Positions 50,780 to 60,724 of a stretch of DNA of 64,000 nt are shown one piece after another. Source of the stretch: Ancylobacter crimeensis (lineage in GTDB: Bacteria; Pseudomonadota; Alphaproteobacteria; Rhizobiales; Xanthobacteraceae); NCBI RefSeq assembly GCF_023016805.1, contig NZ_JALKCH010000001.1, forward strand, positions 310,001 through 374,000, in the 5' to 3' direction. A model generated the notes under the pieces. That model did not search any database. It was not told where the DNA came from and saw nothing but the letters and a program-made list of their open reading frames with translations. The number at the start of each line of letters is the position of its first letter. Position 1 is the first letter of the stretch. A program made the position numbers and the translations under genes.

Positions 50780-52794
50780 GCACGCCTTCGCACCGGGGCC
50801 GCCCGTCGCGCCAGCGCCGCGGCGGGACCAGTGCCGGCGAGGCAGGGGACGTCGGTGAGGGGAGTGTCCGGACCGCCGAGGCTTCCCGGCGTCACCGCAA
50901 GTCGCGCCGGTCGCACTCATCCTCCGCACCGACATGGCTCGGCCGCCTGGGGCATTTCCGGCTGCCGAAGCTCCGAGCCGAAAGCTTCGCGAAGTTAGCC
51001 GACTTCCTGCGCACTCTGGCGCCACGCAATGTGGTGGCCGCCCCGGCGCGCGGAAGCTGGTGGCGGATCGGGCTTGTCGGCGCGATCGCGCTCGGCACCC
51101 TGTTCATGTGCGTGCGCGTCGCCCAGCACGGTATCAGCTACCGGCTGGCCCAGTTCCGACCGGACCTCGCATTGATGATCGACGGCTCCAGCACGGATGC
51201 GCTGGTGGCTCTTGCCGATGCCAAGCTGTCGCTCAGCACCGACAGCGATAGCGACGATACGTCGGAAACCGATGACGGCAGCACGCCGATCGCTCCCGCT
51301 GGCGACGACGGATATTCCGGCGACGCCGCCACCGATGCCGCCGCCGCCACGGCAGGCCCACCGGCGACGCCGCTCGGCAATCCGACGGCGTCCGATGTAT
51401 CGGCCGGCGTGGCGACACCCGTCCATGCCCTGGTCAGCGTGGTGCCGCCGCCCGCAGGCTCGCCTCAGCCCACCGATGTCGCGGTCGCGGGCGGTCCCAT
51501 GCCGAAGGCGCCGGGCACGGGGCAGGAACAGGTCGCACAGGGCGGTCCCAGCATCGTGCCGCCTTCGCCCGGTGCCGCAGATGCGGCGCCGTCGGGTCAG
51601 CCGGGCAATGCCGTGGCCGAGCCCAAAGCTCCGGCCCTCAGCCTTCAGCAGACGGTAGCCATGTCGGTCTTTCCGGGCATCGCGCCTCCGGCCGATGCCG
51701 CGGCGACCTTGTCCAGCATCGATCTGGACGGCGTGGCGGCGATCGGGCGCCGGCTGCTGGAAATCGATCCGCTCGATACGCGGGGACTGCGCATTCTTGG
51801 GATGGTCGCCTCCCTCAGAGGCGATACCGATCGTGCGCGCGCATTGATGCAGGCGGTCGCCGACCGCACCCGTCGGGATGTCGTCGCCGAAATATGGCTG
51901 GCGCTCGACATGGTGAACCGGGAGGACTATGCGAACGCCATCGCGCATATGGACAACGCGCTGCGCGTGTCTCCCGATCTCATCGGCATGCTGCAGCCGG
52001 TTCTGGCCGCGATGATACGGACCGATGACGCCCGTGCGGCGCTGGTGGCGCGTCTCGCAACCATGCCGCCCTGGCGCAAGGCGCTGTTCACGAACCTCGA
52101 TTCGGCCAATCCCGACCTTGGCAAGGCGGTGCCTCAGTTCTTCGCCGATCTGAAGGTTGCCGGGGCCCCGCCGAGCGACGTCGAGGGGCGACCGATCATC
52201 CTCAAGATGATCAAGGCCGGCACCTCCCACGACGCCTACAGCGCCTTCATGGCGCAACTGCAGGACGACAGGCTGGACTCGATCTCGAATGTCTTCAATG
52301 GCGACTTCCGCTACCCGGTGACGCGCTATCCCTTCGACTGGTGGATACCGACGAATCGCGGCGGCTATGTCATCACGCTGGGGCGTGCACCCGATGCGCC
52401 CGAGAGCACGGCGATGACGATCGAGTTCCTCGGGGGTCGCACGCCGTTCCGCGATGTCAGCCAGTGGCTCGCGCTTCAGCCGGGCAATTATGTCCTGAGC
52501 GGTCTGGCGAATTCGCCGGGCCTGAACACGCTGCGCGGCATGACGTGGCGGGTCTACTGCTCGCCGAACAAGAATGTGGCTGAGACGCCGCTCCTGCGCG
52601 GACAGATGAGCTGGCAGCATTTCGAGCAGATATTCACGGTGCCGGACGGGTGCACCGAGCAACTGCTGAGGCTTGAACTCGCCGCCCGGGTGCCGGCTGA
52701 AGAAGAGGTGTCTGGCATTATCAGCTTTACGAATATCGCGATCCAGCACAGCGATGTGGCCCCTCCTGCTCCGCCGCCCGCCGCGGGGGGATGA
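50776..52794 (+). CDS. large membrane-anchored protein with helical repeats and a beta-sandwich-like end, function unknown
   Basis: A 672-residue protein coupled to the kinase gene by a GTGA overlap. Order: basic, disordered cytoplasmic head (1-90), one transmembrane helix (about 96-114), an Asp/Pro/Ala-rich linker (about 150-310), a TPR-like helical region (about 320-480, e.g. RILGMVASLRGDTDRARALMQAV), then a roughly 160-residue beta-rich end starting FNGDFRYPVTRYPFDWW, reminiscent of carbohydrate-binding jelly rolls. Most of it should lie in the periplasm. It may organise the export complex or bind the nascent polymer. No family name is certain. Confidence 0.8.
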   Translation: MSTPSHRGRPSRQRRGGTSAGEAGDVGEGSVRTAEASRRHRKSRRSHSSSAPTWLGRLGHFRLPKLRAESFAKLADFLRTLAPRNVVAAPARGSWWRIGLVGAIALGTLFMCVRVAQHGISYRLAQFRPDLALMIDGSSTDALVALADAKLSLSTDSDSDDTSETDDGSTPIAPAGDDGYSGDAATDAAAATAGPPATPLGNPTASDVSAGVATPVHALVSVVPPPAGSPQPTDVAVAGGPMPKAPGTGQEQVAQGGPSIVPPSPGAADAAPSGQPGNAVAEPKAPALSLQQTVAMSVFPGIAPPADAAATLSSIDLDGVAAIGRRLLEIDPLDTRGLRILGMVASLRGDTDRARALMQAVADRTRRDVVAEIWLALDMVNREDYANAIAHMDNALRVSPDLIGMLQPVLAAMIRTDDARAALVARLATMPPWRKALFTNLDSANPDLGKAVPQFFADLKVAGAPPSDVEGRPIILKMIKAGTSHDAYSAFMAQLQDDRLDSISNVFNGDFRYPVTRYPFDWWIPTNRGGYVITLGRAPDAPESTAMTIEFLGGRTPFRDVSQWLALQPGNYVLSGLANSPGLNTLRGMTWRVYCSPNKNVAETPLLRGQMSWQHFEQIFTVPDGCTEQLLRLELAARVPAEEEVSGIISFTNIAIQHSDVAPPAPPPAAGG

Positions 52795-52994
52795 GGTTTC
52801 CCGTTGGCTATTGGACCGGGTTGCCGCAGCGCAGCCAAGACGGGGGGAAACAGGTGGCGCAGAGAAGCACCCGCGCATTTCTGTGATCACCCTGCGGCAT
52901 AAATGGCACATTGGGCCTTTAGCTCAATCGAGAGCTCGCCTTGCAGGTGGCATGATGGAATTTGAGCTTGCGGGCAGAGGCATCTTGCCGTTTA

Positions 52995-53023
52995 TTGTGC
53001 TTAGTACGGCAGTGCAGCATATT
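52995..53023 (+). promoter_or_regulatory. possible promoter of the small FecR-like gene
   Basis: TTGTGC, a 17-base spacer and CATATT lie 53 bases before the next start, in a locally AT-rich 280-base gap. Confidence 0.3.
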
Positions 53024-53075
53024 TAGGCTAAGTCGTAGCCCCAGTTTCACGTCGGGGGTTGAGCGAGGGGATGAC

Positions 53076-53504
53076 ATGAAGATGAAGTTTGCAATCGGCG
53101 TTGGTGCGTTCCTGCTGGGTGCCATGGGCACCGCAATGGCTGCCGAGTCGGTTACGCTGACGGATGTGGGCGGCTCCGTTCTGGTCAATCGCGGCCAGGG
53201 CTTCCAGGCGGTCTCTTCCGCTACTGCGATGCATGCGGGTGATCGCGTGCTCCTGCGTTCGGGCGGCGTCGCCACCCTGGATTACGGCGCGGGTTGCCGC
53301 GTGAAGCTGAATGTCGGCGTGCCGGTCTCGGTCGCTTCGGCTTCGCCGTGCGTCCAGTCCACTGCGCAGACGGGCACGTCCGACTCGAAGACGACGGGCG
53401 CGCTCTTCCTGCTTGGCGCTGCGGGCGGTGCTGGTGCGGTAATCGGCCTCAGCAACAGCGGCAGCAACACCGGGCCCGTCTGCATCACCGGCGCCTGCCA
53501 GTGA
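53076..53504 (+). CDS. small exported FecR-like protein
   Basis: A 142-residue protein. A signal peptide (FAIGVGAFLLGAMGTAMAAES) is followed by a short FecR-like beta segment: TLTDVGGSVLVNRGQGFQAV, AGDRVLLRSGGVATLDYGAGC and KLNVGVPV. The tail is a Gly/Ala-rich helix (FLLGAAGGAGAVIGL) that could sit in a membrane, and a short Cys-containing end. Such small proteins recur in exopolysaccharide loci but have no settled function. It has its own apparent promoter and terminator. Confidence 0.75.
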   Translation: MKMKFAIGVGAFLLGAMGTAMAAESVTLTDVGGSVLVNRGQGFQAVSSATAMHAGDRVLLRSGGVATLDYGAGCRVKLNVGVPVSVASASPCVQSTAQTGTSDSKTTGALFLLGAAGGAGAVIGLSNSGSNTGPVCITGACQ

Positions 53505-53578
53505 CGAATTGAGGGCAGGGGTGGTCCGGTAGGATTCCTGCTCTGGTTCGGATTGTTCCGTCTTTGATGTGATGCGTG

Positions 53579-53630
53579 AAGAGGGCGGCTTTGCTTCAGG
53601 GCAGGGGTCGCCCTCTTTGTTTGATTTTCC
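53579..53630 (+). terminator. terminator after the FecR-like gene
   Basis: AAGAGGGCG pairs with CGCCCTCTT across a 21-base loop, then TGTTTGATTTT. It argues against the earliest in-frame start (53569) of the next gene. Confidence 0.55.
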
Positions 53631-53679
53631 TGAGGCCCCAGGGTGGTTGTCTGCCGGGACCGGCGGCTGGGGCGGGGCG

Positions 53680-55158
53680 ATGGGCATGGTGCAGGCTGAA
53701 GCGGAATATCCGAGCTTTCTGGCGCCGGTTCACGTCATCTTCTTTCCGCTCTGCGTCGTGACGCTGCTGTTCGCGCTTACCTTTGGCGGTGGGCAGGTGG
53801 CCGGGCGCTGGCCGGATGCGCTGGTGCAGTTGGTTTCTTTCCCGCTCTTCATTCTGCTCGTGGGATCGCTGCTTCTGTGTCCGCAGCCGCGCTGGTTGCG
53901 GCGCATCGCGCTGGTCATCGGCCTGTTGTGGGCACTTCCGCTCCTGCAACTCGTTCCCCTGCCGCCATGGATTTGGACGCACCTGCCGGGGCGCGCCCTG
54001 GTGGCGCACAGTTATGAGGTCGCCGGGCTCGACCTGCCGTGGCGCCCGCTTAGCCTCAATCCGGAAGGCACGGTATTCAGTCTCGTCTCCCTGATGCCGG
54101 CCGTCACGATCTTCCTGTCCTGCCTCATGCTCGATCAGGCGCGCATGCGGGTCATCCTGCTGACGCTTCTCGGCTTCGCGCTTGCGAATGTGGTGATCGG
54201 CATGGTCCAGATCACGTTCTGGCGGCGGTTCATGCGCGTGTTCGGTCGGGGTGACATGCGCTTCGCCACCGGGCTGTACACCAATCGCAACAATCTTGCG
54301 GCGCTCTTCTACGCGACGTTGCCGATACCGATGGTTCTGGCCGCGATCCAACTGCGCAGCCGCAGCGACACGCGGTTTCTTTCCTTTGCCGTGGCGGCTC
54401 TGGTTTCGATCATCCTGTTCTTCGGCATCCTTACGGCGCGATCCCGAGCCGGCTTCGCGCTCGGAACGATCGTCCTGCTGGGAATGCTGGCGGCTCTCTT
54501 CATGCTGAACGCGGTTTATCGAACGCATGAAGGTTCTTCGAGCCGCTGGGCCAAGCTCGCTCTCGGCACAGTGGTACTGGTCGTGTTTACCGTGGTGTTC
54601 GACTTGTCCTTCGGGGGTGTCGCGAGCCGCCTCGACAGCAATATCGGCAGCGATCTTCGCTGGCCGATGGCGGCGACCACCTTCGAGGTGCTGAAGGCAT
54701 ACTTCCCCTTCGGTAGCGGATTGGGCAGCTTCGTGCCGGTCTATGCGGTGTTTCAGGACAATTCGACGTTGATCCGCCCCTATGTGAATCACGCGCACAA
54801 CGACTGGCTGGAGCTGGTAATGGAAGGCGGTGTCGCGGGATTGGTGCTGCTCGTCGCAGTAGCCGCGATGGGGGCCTTGGCGACATTGGCCGCCTTTCGT
54901 CGTCGTTCTGGGTATCAGTACAAGGCCTATGCAGCCGCCGGTTTTCTGGCTGCAGTGGCCCTTTTGTTGCATTCCGCCTTGGAATATCCGCTGCGCATCG
55001 AGAGTCTTATGGTGGTGTTCGCTGTCATGTGCTCGCTGGTCGTGCGGGCGGCAATCGTGCCAATCGAGCCTGAGGCGTCGGTTCGCCCGCATCGCCGCCG
55101 CCACCGGCGCGTGTCGAGCGCCGCTGCGGAGGGATCAATTGCACTTCCGGCGGAATGA
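53680..55158 (+). CDS. O-antigen ligase / Wzy-family membrane protein
   Basis: A 492-residue polytopic protein with about ten to twelve transmembrane helices and the Wzy_C (O-antigen ligase) signature: PFGSGLGSFVPVYAVF, then YVNHAHNDWLELVMEGG, whose His lies in the long periplasmic loop. It could polymerise repeat units or attach the finished polymer to a lipid. The frame is open to 53569, but a terminator hairpin lies in that part, and ATG 53680 has GGGGCGGGG upstream. The tail is basic and cytoplasmic. A second polymerase candidate is at 61858. Confidence 0.85.
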   Translation: MGMVQAEAEYPSFLAPVHVIFFPLCVVTLLFALTFGGGQVAGRWPDALVQLVSFPLFILLVGSLLLCPQPRWLRRIALVIGLLWALPLLQLVPLPPWIWTHLPGRALVAHSYEVAGLDLPWRPLSLNPEGTVFSLVSLMPAVTIFLSCLMLDQARMRVILLTLLGFALANVVIGMVQITFWRRFMRVFGRGDMRFATGLYTNRNNLAALFYATLPIPMVLAAIQLRSRSDTRFLSFAVAALVSIILFFGILTARSRAGFALGTIVLLGMLAALFMLNAVYRTHEGSSSRWAKLALGTVVLVVFTVVFDLSFGGVASRLDSNIGSDLRWPMAATTFEVLKAYFPFGSGLGSFVPVYAVFQDNSTLIRPYVNHAHNDWLELVMEGGVAGLVLLVAVAAMGALATLAAFRRRSGYQYKAYAAAGFLAAVALLLHSALEYPLRIESLMVVFAVMCSLVVRAAIVPIEPEASVRPHRRRHRRVSSAAAEGSIALPAE

Positions 55159-55324
55159 GTGATGCCGGTCATATCTGGGCGGTATCATAAGAGGGTGGAC
55201 CAGCGAAACTATATACTGGACATCGTGAGCTGCGTGCTTATGCTGCGCTGCAGCGATATTTGCGCTTATTGTCTAGTGCAGCGCGTATTCGGTGTCCGTC
55301 AATGAAATGTCGTATCCCAGATAG

Positions 55325-56404
55325 ATGGTTGCTGATTATATGAATGGTAAAGTCGCGCTTATCACCGGTGTTACTGGGCAGGACGGCGCCTACCTTGCTG
55401 AGCTTCTTTTGAGCAAGGGTTATCGCGTTCATGGCGTCAAGCGGCGCTCATCGTCCTTCAATACCGGGCGTCTTGAGCATCTCTATGAAGACCCGCATGT
55501 TTCGGATCCGCGGTTCACGCTGCATTTCGGCGATATGACCGATTCGACGAATCTCATCCGGATCGTGCAGGAGACGCAGCCGGACGAGATCTACAATCTT
55601 GCGGCGCAGAGCCATGTGCAGGTTTCCTTCGAAACGGCCGAGTACACCGCGAATGCCGATGCGATCGGCACGCTGCGCCTGCTCGAAGCGATCCGCCTGC
55701 TGGGCCTGACGGAAAAGACTCGATTCTATCAGGCGTCGACTTCGGAACTTTACGGCAAGGTTCAGGCGATTCCGCAGTCGGAAACGACGCCGTTCTATCC
55801 GCGCTCGCCTTATGCGGCGGCGAAGCTTTATGCCTACTGGATCGTGGTCAATTACCGCGAGGCCTATGGCATGCATGCCTCGAACGGTATTCTCTTCAAT
55901 CACGAGAGCCCGCTGCGCGGCGAAACCTTCGTCACGCGCAAGATCACGCGCGCGGCGGCGGCGATTCAACTGGAGCGGCAGGACAAGCTTTATCTGGGCA
56001 ATCTCGACGCCAAGCGCGACTGGGGCCATGCTCGGGAATATGTTCGCGGCATGTGGCTGATGCTGCAGCAGGACGAGCCGGACGACTATGTGCTGGCGAC
56101 GGGCGAAACGACCGAGGTCCGACAGTTTGTGAGCTGGGCGTTCGAGGATGTCGGCATCACCGTCGAGTGGCGCGGCAGCGGAGTCGACGAGAAGGGCTAC
56201 GACGCGGCGACGGGTCGTTGCATCGTCGAGGTCGATCCCCGCTACTTCCGGCCGACGGAAGTCGACCTGCTGATCGGCGATCCGTCGAAGGCTTATGAAA
56301 AGCTCGGCTGGCGCTCTGAAATTCCGGTGCGCGAGCTTTGCCGCGAGATGGTTAAGGACGATCTCACGGTCATGGCCACCGCCCCGACCATGAAGCTTGA
56401 CTGA
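55325..56404 (+). CDS. gmd: GDP-mannose 4,6-dehydratase
   Basis: A 359-residue short-chain dehydratase for the first step from GDP-mannose to GDP-L-fucose. The NADP motif [23 protein letters not shown] and [10 protein letters not shown] (YxxxK) are intact, as is [19 protein letters not shown]. No strong ribosome site is seen; ATG 55340 ([10 protein letters not shown]) is an alternative start. The product feeds fcl, 290 bases downstream. Confidence 0.95.
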   Translation: MVADYMNGKVALITGVTGQDGAYLAELLLSKGYRVHGVKRRSSSFNTGRLEHLYEDPHVSDPRFTLHFGDMTDSTNLIRIVQETQPDEIYNLAAQSHVQVSFETAEYTANADAIGTLRLLEAIRLLGLTEKTRFYQASTSELYGKVQAIPQSETTPFYPRSPYAAAKLYAYWIVVNYREAYGMHASNGILFNHESPLRGETFVTRKITRAAAAIQLERQDKLYLGNLDAKRDWGHAREYVRGMWLMLQQDEPDDYVLATGETTEVRQFVSWAFEDVGITVEWRGSGVDEKGYDAATGRCIVEVDPRYFRPTEVDLLIGDPSKAYEKLGWRSEIPVRELCREMVKDDLTVMATAPTMKLD

Positions 56405-56694
56405 AGATACGGGCGCTGCTGCCAGGGCCCGCGCTTTCCGCCTGCGGCTGCGGCCCGTCGTGCAACGACCTGCGCGCCCGTGGTGGGCGGTGCGGGACGA
56501 CCGGTGGGAGGTCCTGCCGTTGCGGCCGCAGACATGAGGTTCATCTCTTGGGGTCGACGGCGCCGTGCCGCCGACCCGTCATCGGCCCGGACTGCCGGAC
56601 AATCCGCCGGTGCAATGGGCTGCGGGTTTTTGAATTTTGGGATAGGCGGCGAGGGTCGGGGCCCTGCGGCCGGGGTTCCGGATAGGAGCGATCG

Positions 56695-57675
56695 ATGCCG
56701 AACGTCGTCAGCGAGCATTATTCAATTGCGGGCAAGCGGGTGTGGGTTGCCGGGCACAAGGGCATGGTCGGTGCCGCCATCGTGCGGCGTCTCGCCGGGG
56801 AGGGCTGCGAGATCCTGACGGTGGACCGCCGCCAGGTGGACCTGACGCGCCAGGAGCAGGTCGAAGCCTGGTTCGCCGCGAACAAACCCGATGTCGTCTT
56901 CGTGGCAGCGGCCAAGGTGGGCGGTATTCTTGCCAACGATACGTATCCGGCAACGTTCCTCTACGAAAATCTTGCTCTCGAGGCGAACATCATCGAGGCG
57001 GCACGCCAGCACGGCGTCGAGAAGCTGCTGTTTCTCGGCTCATCCTGCATCTATCCGAAATTCGCGCCCCAGCCGATCACTGAGGATGCACTGCTCACTG
57101 GCCCGCTGGAGCCGACCAATGAGTGGTATGCGCTCGCGAAGATCGCCGGCGTCAAGCTGTGCCAAGCCTATCGGCGGCAGTACAAGGCGGATTTCATCTC
57201 CGCCATGCCTACCAATCTGTATGGACCGGGCGACAATTTCGATCTGCAATCGAGCCATGTGATGCCGGCGCTGATCCGCAAGGCGCACGACGCAAAGCTG
57301 CGGGGCGACGCGGAGATCGTCATGTGGGGGACAGGCACGCCCCGGCGCGAATTCCTGCATGTCGACGATTGTGCCGATGCCTGCGTGCATCTGATGAAGG
57401 TTTATTCGGACGATTCCCACGTCAATGTCGGCAGCGGCACGGACGTCACCATTCTCGAGCTTACCGAACTCGTGTGCCGGATCGTCGGATTTACCGGGCG
57501 CATCACCCATGATCTGTCCAAGCCCGACGGCACCCCGCGCAAGCTCATGAGCGCCGCCAAGCTGCGTGATCTCGGCTGGAGTCCGTCGATCGGGCTGGAG
57601 GAGGGGATCGCCTCCGCCTATCAGGCGTTTCTCGCCGGCAATTGGGCCGAGCGTCGACCGGACGCCGCCGCATGA
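56695..57675 (+). CDS. fcl: GDP-L-fucose synthase
   Basis: A 326-residue epimerase/reductase that converts the Gmd product to GDP-L-fucose. It has the NADP motif GHKGMVGAAIVRRL, FLGSSCIYPK, the catalytic YALAK and the substrate segment PTNLYGPGDNFD. AGGAG precedes ATG 56695. The stop overlaps the following glycosyltransferase start (ATGA). With gmd this indicates fucose, or a fucose-derived sugar, in the polymer. Confidence 0.95.
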   Translation: MPNVVSEHYSIAGKRVWVAGHKGMVGAAIVRRLAGEGCEILTVDRRQVDLTRQEQVEAWFAANKPDVVFVAAAKVGGILANDTYPATFLYENLALEANIIEAARQHGVEKLLFLGSSCIYPKFAPQPITEDALLTGPLEPTNEWYALAKIAGVKLCQAYRRQYKADFISAMPTNLYGPGDNFDLQSSHVMPALIRKAHDAKLRGDAEIVMWGTGTPRREFLHVDDCADACVHLMKVYSDDSHVNVGSGTDVTILELTELVCRIVGFTGRITHDLSKPDGTPRKLMSAAKLRDLGWSPSIGLEEGIASAYQAFLAGNWAERRPDAAA

Positions 57676-58952
57676 ATGCCGGTTTTGCAGCCGCTGGCGC
57701 CGTAGACACCGCCCTGGCCTCGCCGGCGCCGGATCTGGCGGGCCGCCGCATCGTCGTCTACGGCATGAACTATGCTCCCGAACTCGCGGGCGTGGGGCGC
57801 TATACCGGCGAGATCGGCGAATATCTCGCCAGTGTCGGGGGCGATGTCACGGTGGTGACCGCGGCGCCCCATTATCCGGGCTGGCGGGTGCAGGATGGCT
57901 ACCGCAATGCCTACAACGCGACCATGCAGGACGGTGCGCGCGTTATCAGGACGCCGCTGCTTCTGCCGAAGAAGACCATGGGCGGGATCTGGCGGCTGAT
58001 CGCGCCGCTCAGCTTCGCCGCCAGCTCGGCGCCAGTCGTGTTCTGGCAGATCCTGCGGCAGCGGCCGGAGGTGGTGTTCTGCGTCGAGCCGACCCTGTTC
58101 GCGGCTCCCGTGGCCCAGCTCGCGGCAAAGCTGGTGGGCGCGCGCACGGTTCTGCACGTGCAGGATCTTGAGGTGGATGCCGCCTTTGCGGTCGGGCATC
58201 TCGGCAATGCATCGTGGCTGAAGCGATTGGGTTTTGGGTTTGAGAAGTTTTCCCTGAATCGGTTCGATCGGGTGATCACCATTTCCAACCGAATGATGGA
58301 ACGCCTTGCCGGAAAAGGCGTGGCGCAACGGCAGCTCTGCATCCTTCGCAATTGGGTCGATGTCGATCACATCCGCCCGCTGGACGGCTCTTCGCCATAT
58401 CGCACCGAACTCGGCTATCAGCCTGACGATTTCATCGTGCTCTATTCGGGAAATGTCGGTGCCAAGCAGGGGTTGAACGTGCTGCTCGATGCGGCCGAGC
58501 AACTGACCGATCTTCCGAGGATCAAGTTCATCGTTGCTGGCGAGGGCCCGGCCAAGGAGGCGCTGCAGAAGCGCTACGGCCATCTCGCCAGCCTGCGCTT
58601 CCTGCCATTCCAGCCCTATGCGCGGTTCAACGAGTTCCTGAATCTCGCAGACCTGCATGCTCTGCCGCAGGAAAAGGACGCGGCCGACCTCGTGCTGCCG
58701 TCCAAGCTGGGCGGCATGCTGGCGAGCGGCAAGCCGATCGTCGTCACCGCCGAACCTGGAACGGAGCTGGCGGATTTCCTCGGGAGCGGCGGCGTCATCA
58801 CGCCTCCCGGCGATGCGACGGCGTTGGCCGCCGAGATAAGGCGTGTGAGCGCCGGAGGCTTTTCGGGCGATCCGTCGCTGCGCGCCGCGCTAGCCCGCAC
58901 CTTGTCCAATCAGGATGCGCTGAAGGAGCTCGTGCGCCTGCTGGGTATGTGA
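57672..58952 (+). CDS. WcaI-type family 4 glycosyltransferase
   Basis: A 426-residue GT-B enzyme close to colanic-acid WcaI, a fucosyltransferase-like protein. YGMNYAPELAGVGRYTGE opens it, VVTAAPHYPGW is typical, and the C-terminal donor domain has YSGNVGAKQGLNVLLDAAE and the end LPSKLGGMLASGKPIV in place of the usual E-x7-E region. It is coupled to fcl by a 4-base overlap, which supports fucose transfer. Confidence 0.9.
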   Translation: MNAGFAAAGAVDTALASPAPDLAGRRIVVYGMNYAPELAGVGRYTGEIGEYLASVGGDVTVVTAAPHYPGWRVQDGYRNAYNATMQDGARVIRTPLLLPKKTMGGIWRLIAPLSFAASSAPVVFWQILRQRPEVVFCVEPTLFAAPVAQLAAKLVGARTVLHVQDLEVDAAFAVGHLGNASWLKRLGFGFEKFSLNRFDRVITISNRMMERLAGKGVAQRQLCILRNWVDVDHIRPLDGSSPYRTELGYQPDDFIVLYSGNVGAKQGLNVLLDAAEQLTDLPRIKFIVAGEGPAKEALQKRYGHLASLRFLPFQPYARFNEFLNLADLHALPQEKDAADLVLPSKLGGMLASGKPIVVTAEPGTELADFLGSGGVITPPGDATALAAEIRRVSAGGFSGDPSLRAALARTLSNQDALKELVRLLGM

Positions 58953-59037
58953 TGGCGTATCGGGTTTGGCCCGCCGGTCGGAGCCAACGCAGCGCCGCGC
59001 CGCCGCGCGTGTCGAGCAACAATGAAGGTCTAATCGT

Positions 59038-60513
59038 GTGAGCATGACGGCGGAACCGAAACTCAGCAGCCGACTGGCAGCTAAGGGTATGGCGTGGGCA
59101 TCCCTGGCCGCGTTTTTGGGAAAGTTCATGTCGCTCATCGCGCAGGTGGTCCTCGGGCACCTGCTAAGCGTCGAAACCTACGCCGTGTTCGCAGCAGCAA
59201 CCGTTGCGCTGACGCTTGTTTCCGGTTTTCAGAATGCGGGCGTCAACAAGAACCTGATCCAGCAGCAGGAGCATTATGATAGCCTGATCGGCGACTTCAC
59301 CGTCTTCTCGCTCTATCTCGGCGTCGTCGCCTCGGCTTTCCTGATCATCAATGGCATGGTGCTGGCATGGCTCTATGACATGCCACACCTCGTTTCGGTG
59401 GTGGCGATCAGCGCCATTGCGCTACCCATCACGTCGCTGAACTGGATCTACACGGCCGTCCTCGGCATCCGGTTGCGCTTCGATCGGGTCTCGAAGAACA
59501 CCATCCTCTATTCCTTTGCCTATTACAGCCTCCTGATGCTGTTCGCCTATCTCGGCGCTTCGTATTACAGCGTGGCCGCGGCTACGCTGCTGTCTGTGGT
59601 GATCCAGCATATCAATCATCGTACGTATATCGGCTGGCTTCCGGTCAACTGGCGCATCAGTCGGCAGCGCTTCTTCGCCATTTTCGTCGCGCTTCGTTGG
59701 ACCATCATTGCCAGCTTCCTCATGGGGCTGTCGCAGAACGGCAATTTCTTCGCGCTTGGGCACCTGCTGACATCGGAGGAGCTGGGCTACTACTTCTTCG
59801 GCTTCATGTTGACCGCGAATGCAAGCGTTCTGGTCTTTACGGCGATCAACCAGACATTGCTCCCGATCTTTTCGAAGATGAAGGGTGATGAGGTCCGGTT
59901 GCGACTGGCGTTCCTGCGCTCCAGCGGGGTGCTCAATTTCCTCTGCAGCATTCTTTGCCTTGGCCTGATCGGTGTCGGGCCGGCGGCGGTTCATTTCATC
60001 TGGGGTGGCAAGTGGGACGCGGCCATCTTCACCTCGGTTGTGACAGCGGCAACCTTCCCGATCCGCATCTTCACCTCGATCGCAACAGTGACACTGGAGA
60101 GTCGCGGTCGCTGGCGCAGCCGCACGCTGCTGCTGGCGTTCGATGCGGCGACGGTCATTCTGTTCGCGGCCGTCGGAGCGTGGCTGGCGGGCCTCAGCGG
60201 CGCGGCGCTCAGCGTCGCCATCCAGCGTGGCGTCGTTGGCCTGATCACCTATCCGATGGTCGCTCGGGTGCTGGGCTACAAGTGGCGCGATGTCATGATC
60301 ATGATCGGCAAGTCGGTCGCGCCCTTTGCCCTGGCGGCGGCTGTGCTGTTCTTCGGGCAGCCGGCGGGCTCGTCGCCGGTCGGAATATCCGACACCGCCG
60401 TGGCGGCGATTGAAACGGCCGGCGCGATTCTGCTTTACATCGCCGTGACATATGTCGTCAGCCGCGAGACCGTAATGGAGCTCCCGAACCTGCTGCGGAG
60501 GCGGAGGGCATGA
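59038..60513 (+). CDS. Wzx-type oligosaccharide flippase
   Basis: A 491-residue membrane protein with about twelve to fourteen transmembrane helices of the polysaccharide-transporter (MOP) superfamily. It begins RLAAKGMAWASLAAFLGKFMSLIAQVVLG and includes FQNAGVNKNLIQQ, typical of the lipopolysaccharide-exporter branch. It would flip lipid-linked repeat units to the periplasm. GTG 59038 and ATG 59044 are both possible starts. The 210 bases to the next gene contain only an unconvincing frame. Confidence 0.9.
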   Translation: MSMTAEPKLSSRLAAKGMAWASLAAFLGKFMSLIAQVVLGHLLSVETYAVFAAATVALTLVSGFQNAGVNKNLIQQQEHYDSLIGDFTVFSLYLGVVASAFLIINGMVLAWLYDMPHLVSVVAISAIALPITSLNWIYTAVLGIRLRFDRVSKNTILYSFAYYSLLMLFAYLGASYYSVAAATLLSVVIQHINHRTYIGWLPVNWRISRQRFFAIFVALRWTIIASFLMGLSQNGNFFALGHLLTSEELGYYFFGFMLTANASVLVFTAINQTLLPIFSKMKGDEVRLRLAFLRSSGVLNFLCSILCLGLIGVGPAAVHFIWGGKWDAAIFTSVVTAATFPIRIFTSIATVTLESRGRWRSRTLLLAFDAATVILFAAVGAWLAGLSGAALSVAIQRGVVGLITYPMVARVLGYKWRDVMIMIGKSVAPFALAAAVLFFGQPAGSSPVGISDTAVAAIETAGAILLYIAVTYVVSRETVMELPNLLRRRRA

Positions 60514-60724
60514 TTCCGCTCGGCGCAACAGGTGGTGGGGTCACCTCCATGCACGGGAGGCGAGGGCCGGGAGCCGCGCCGAGGGGCGGCGCCGACAGGA
60601 CGCGGTTGGTTTGCGCGGCGGAAGCGGCGATGAACAGAGAGCTTCCATTGGCCAGCGGCGCCGGGCTGGAATGTTTGGCACGGCCAGATGAGGGGGGCGT
60701 TTTGCTTTCGTGGAGTTGGGCGGG

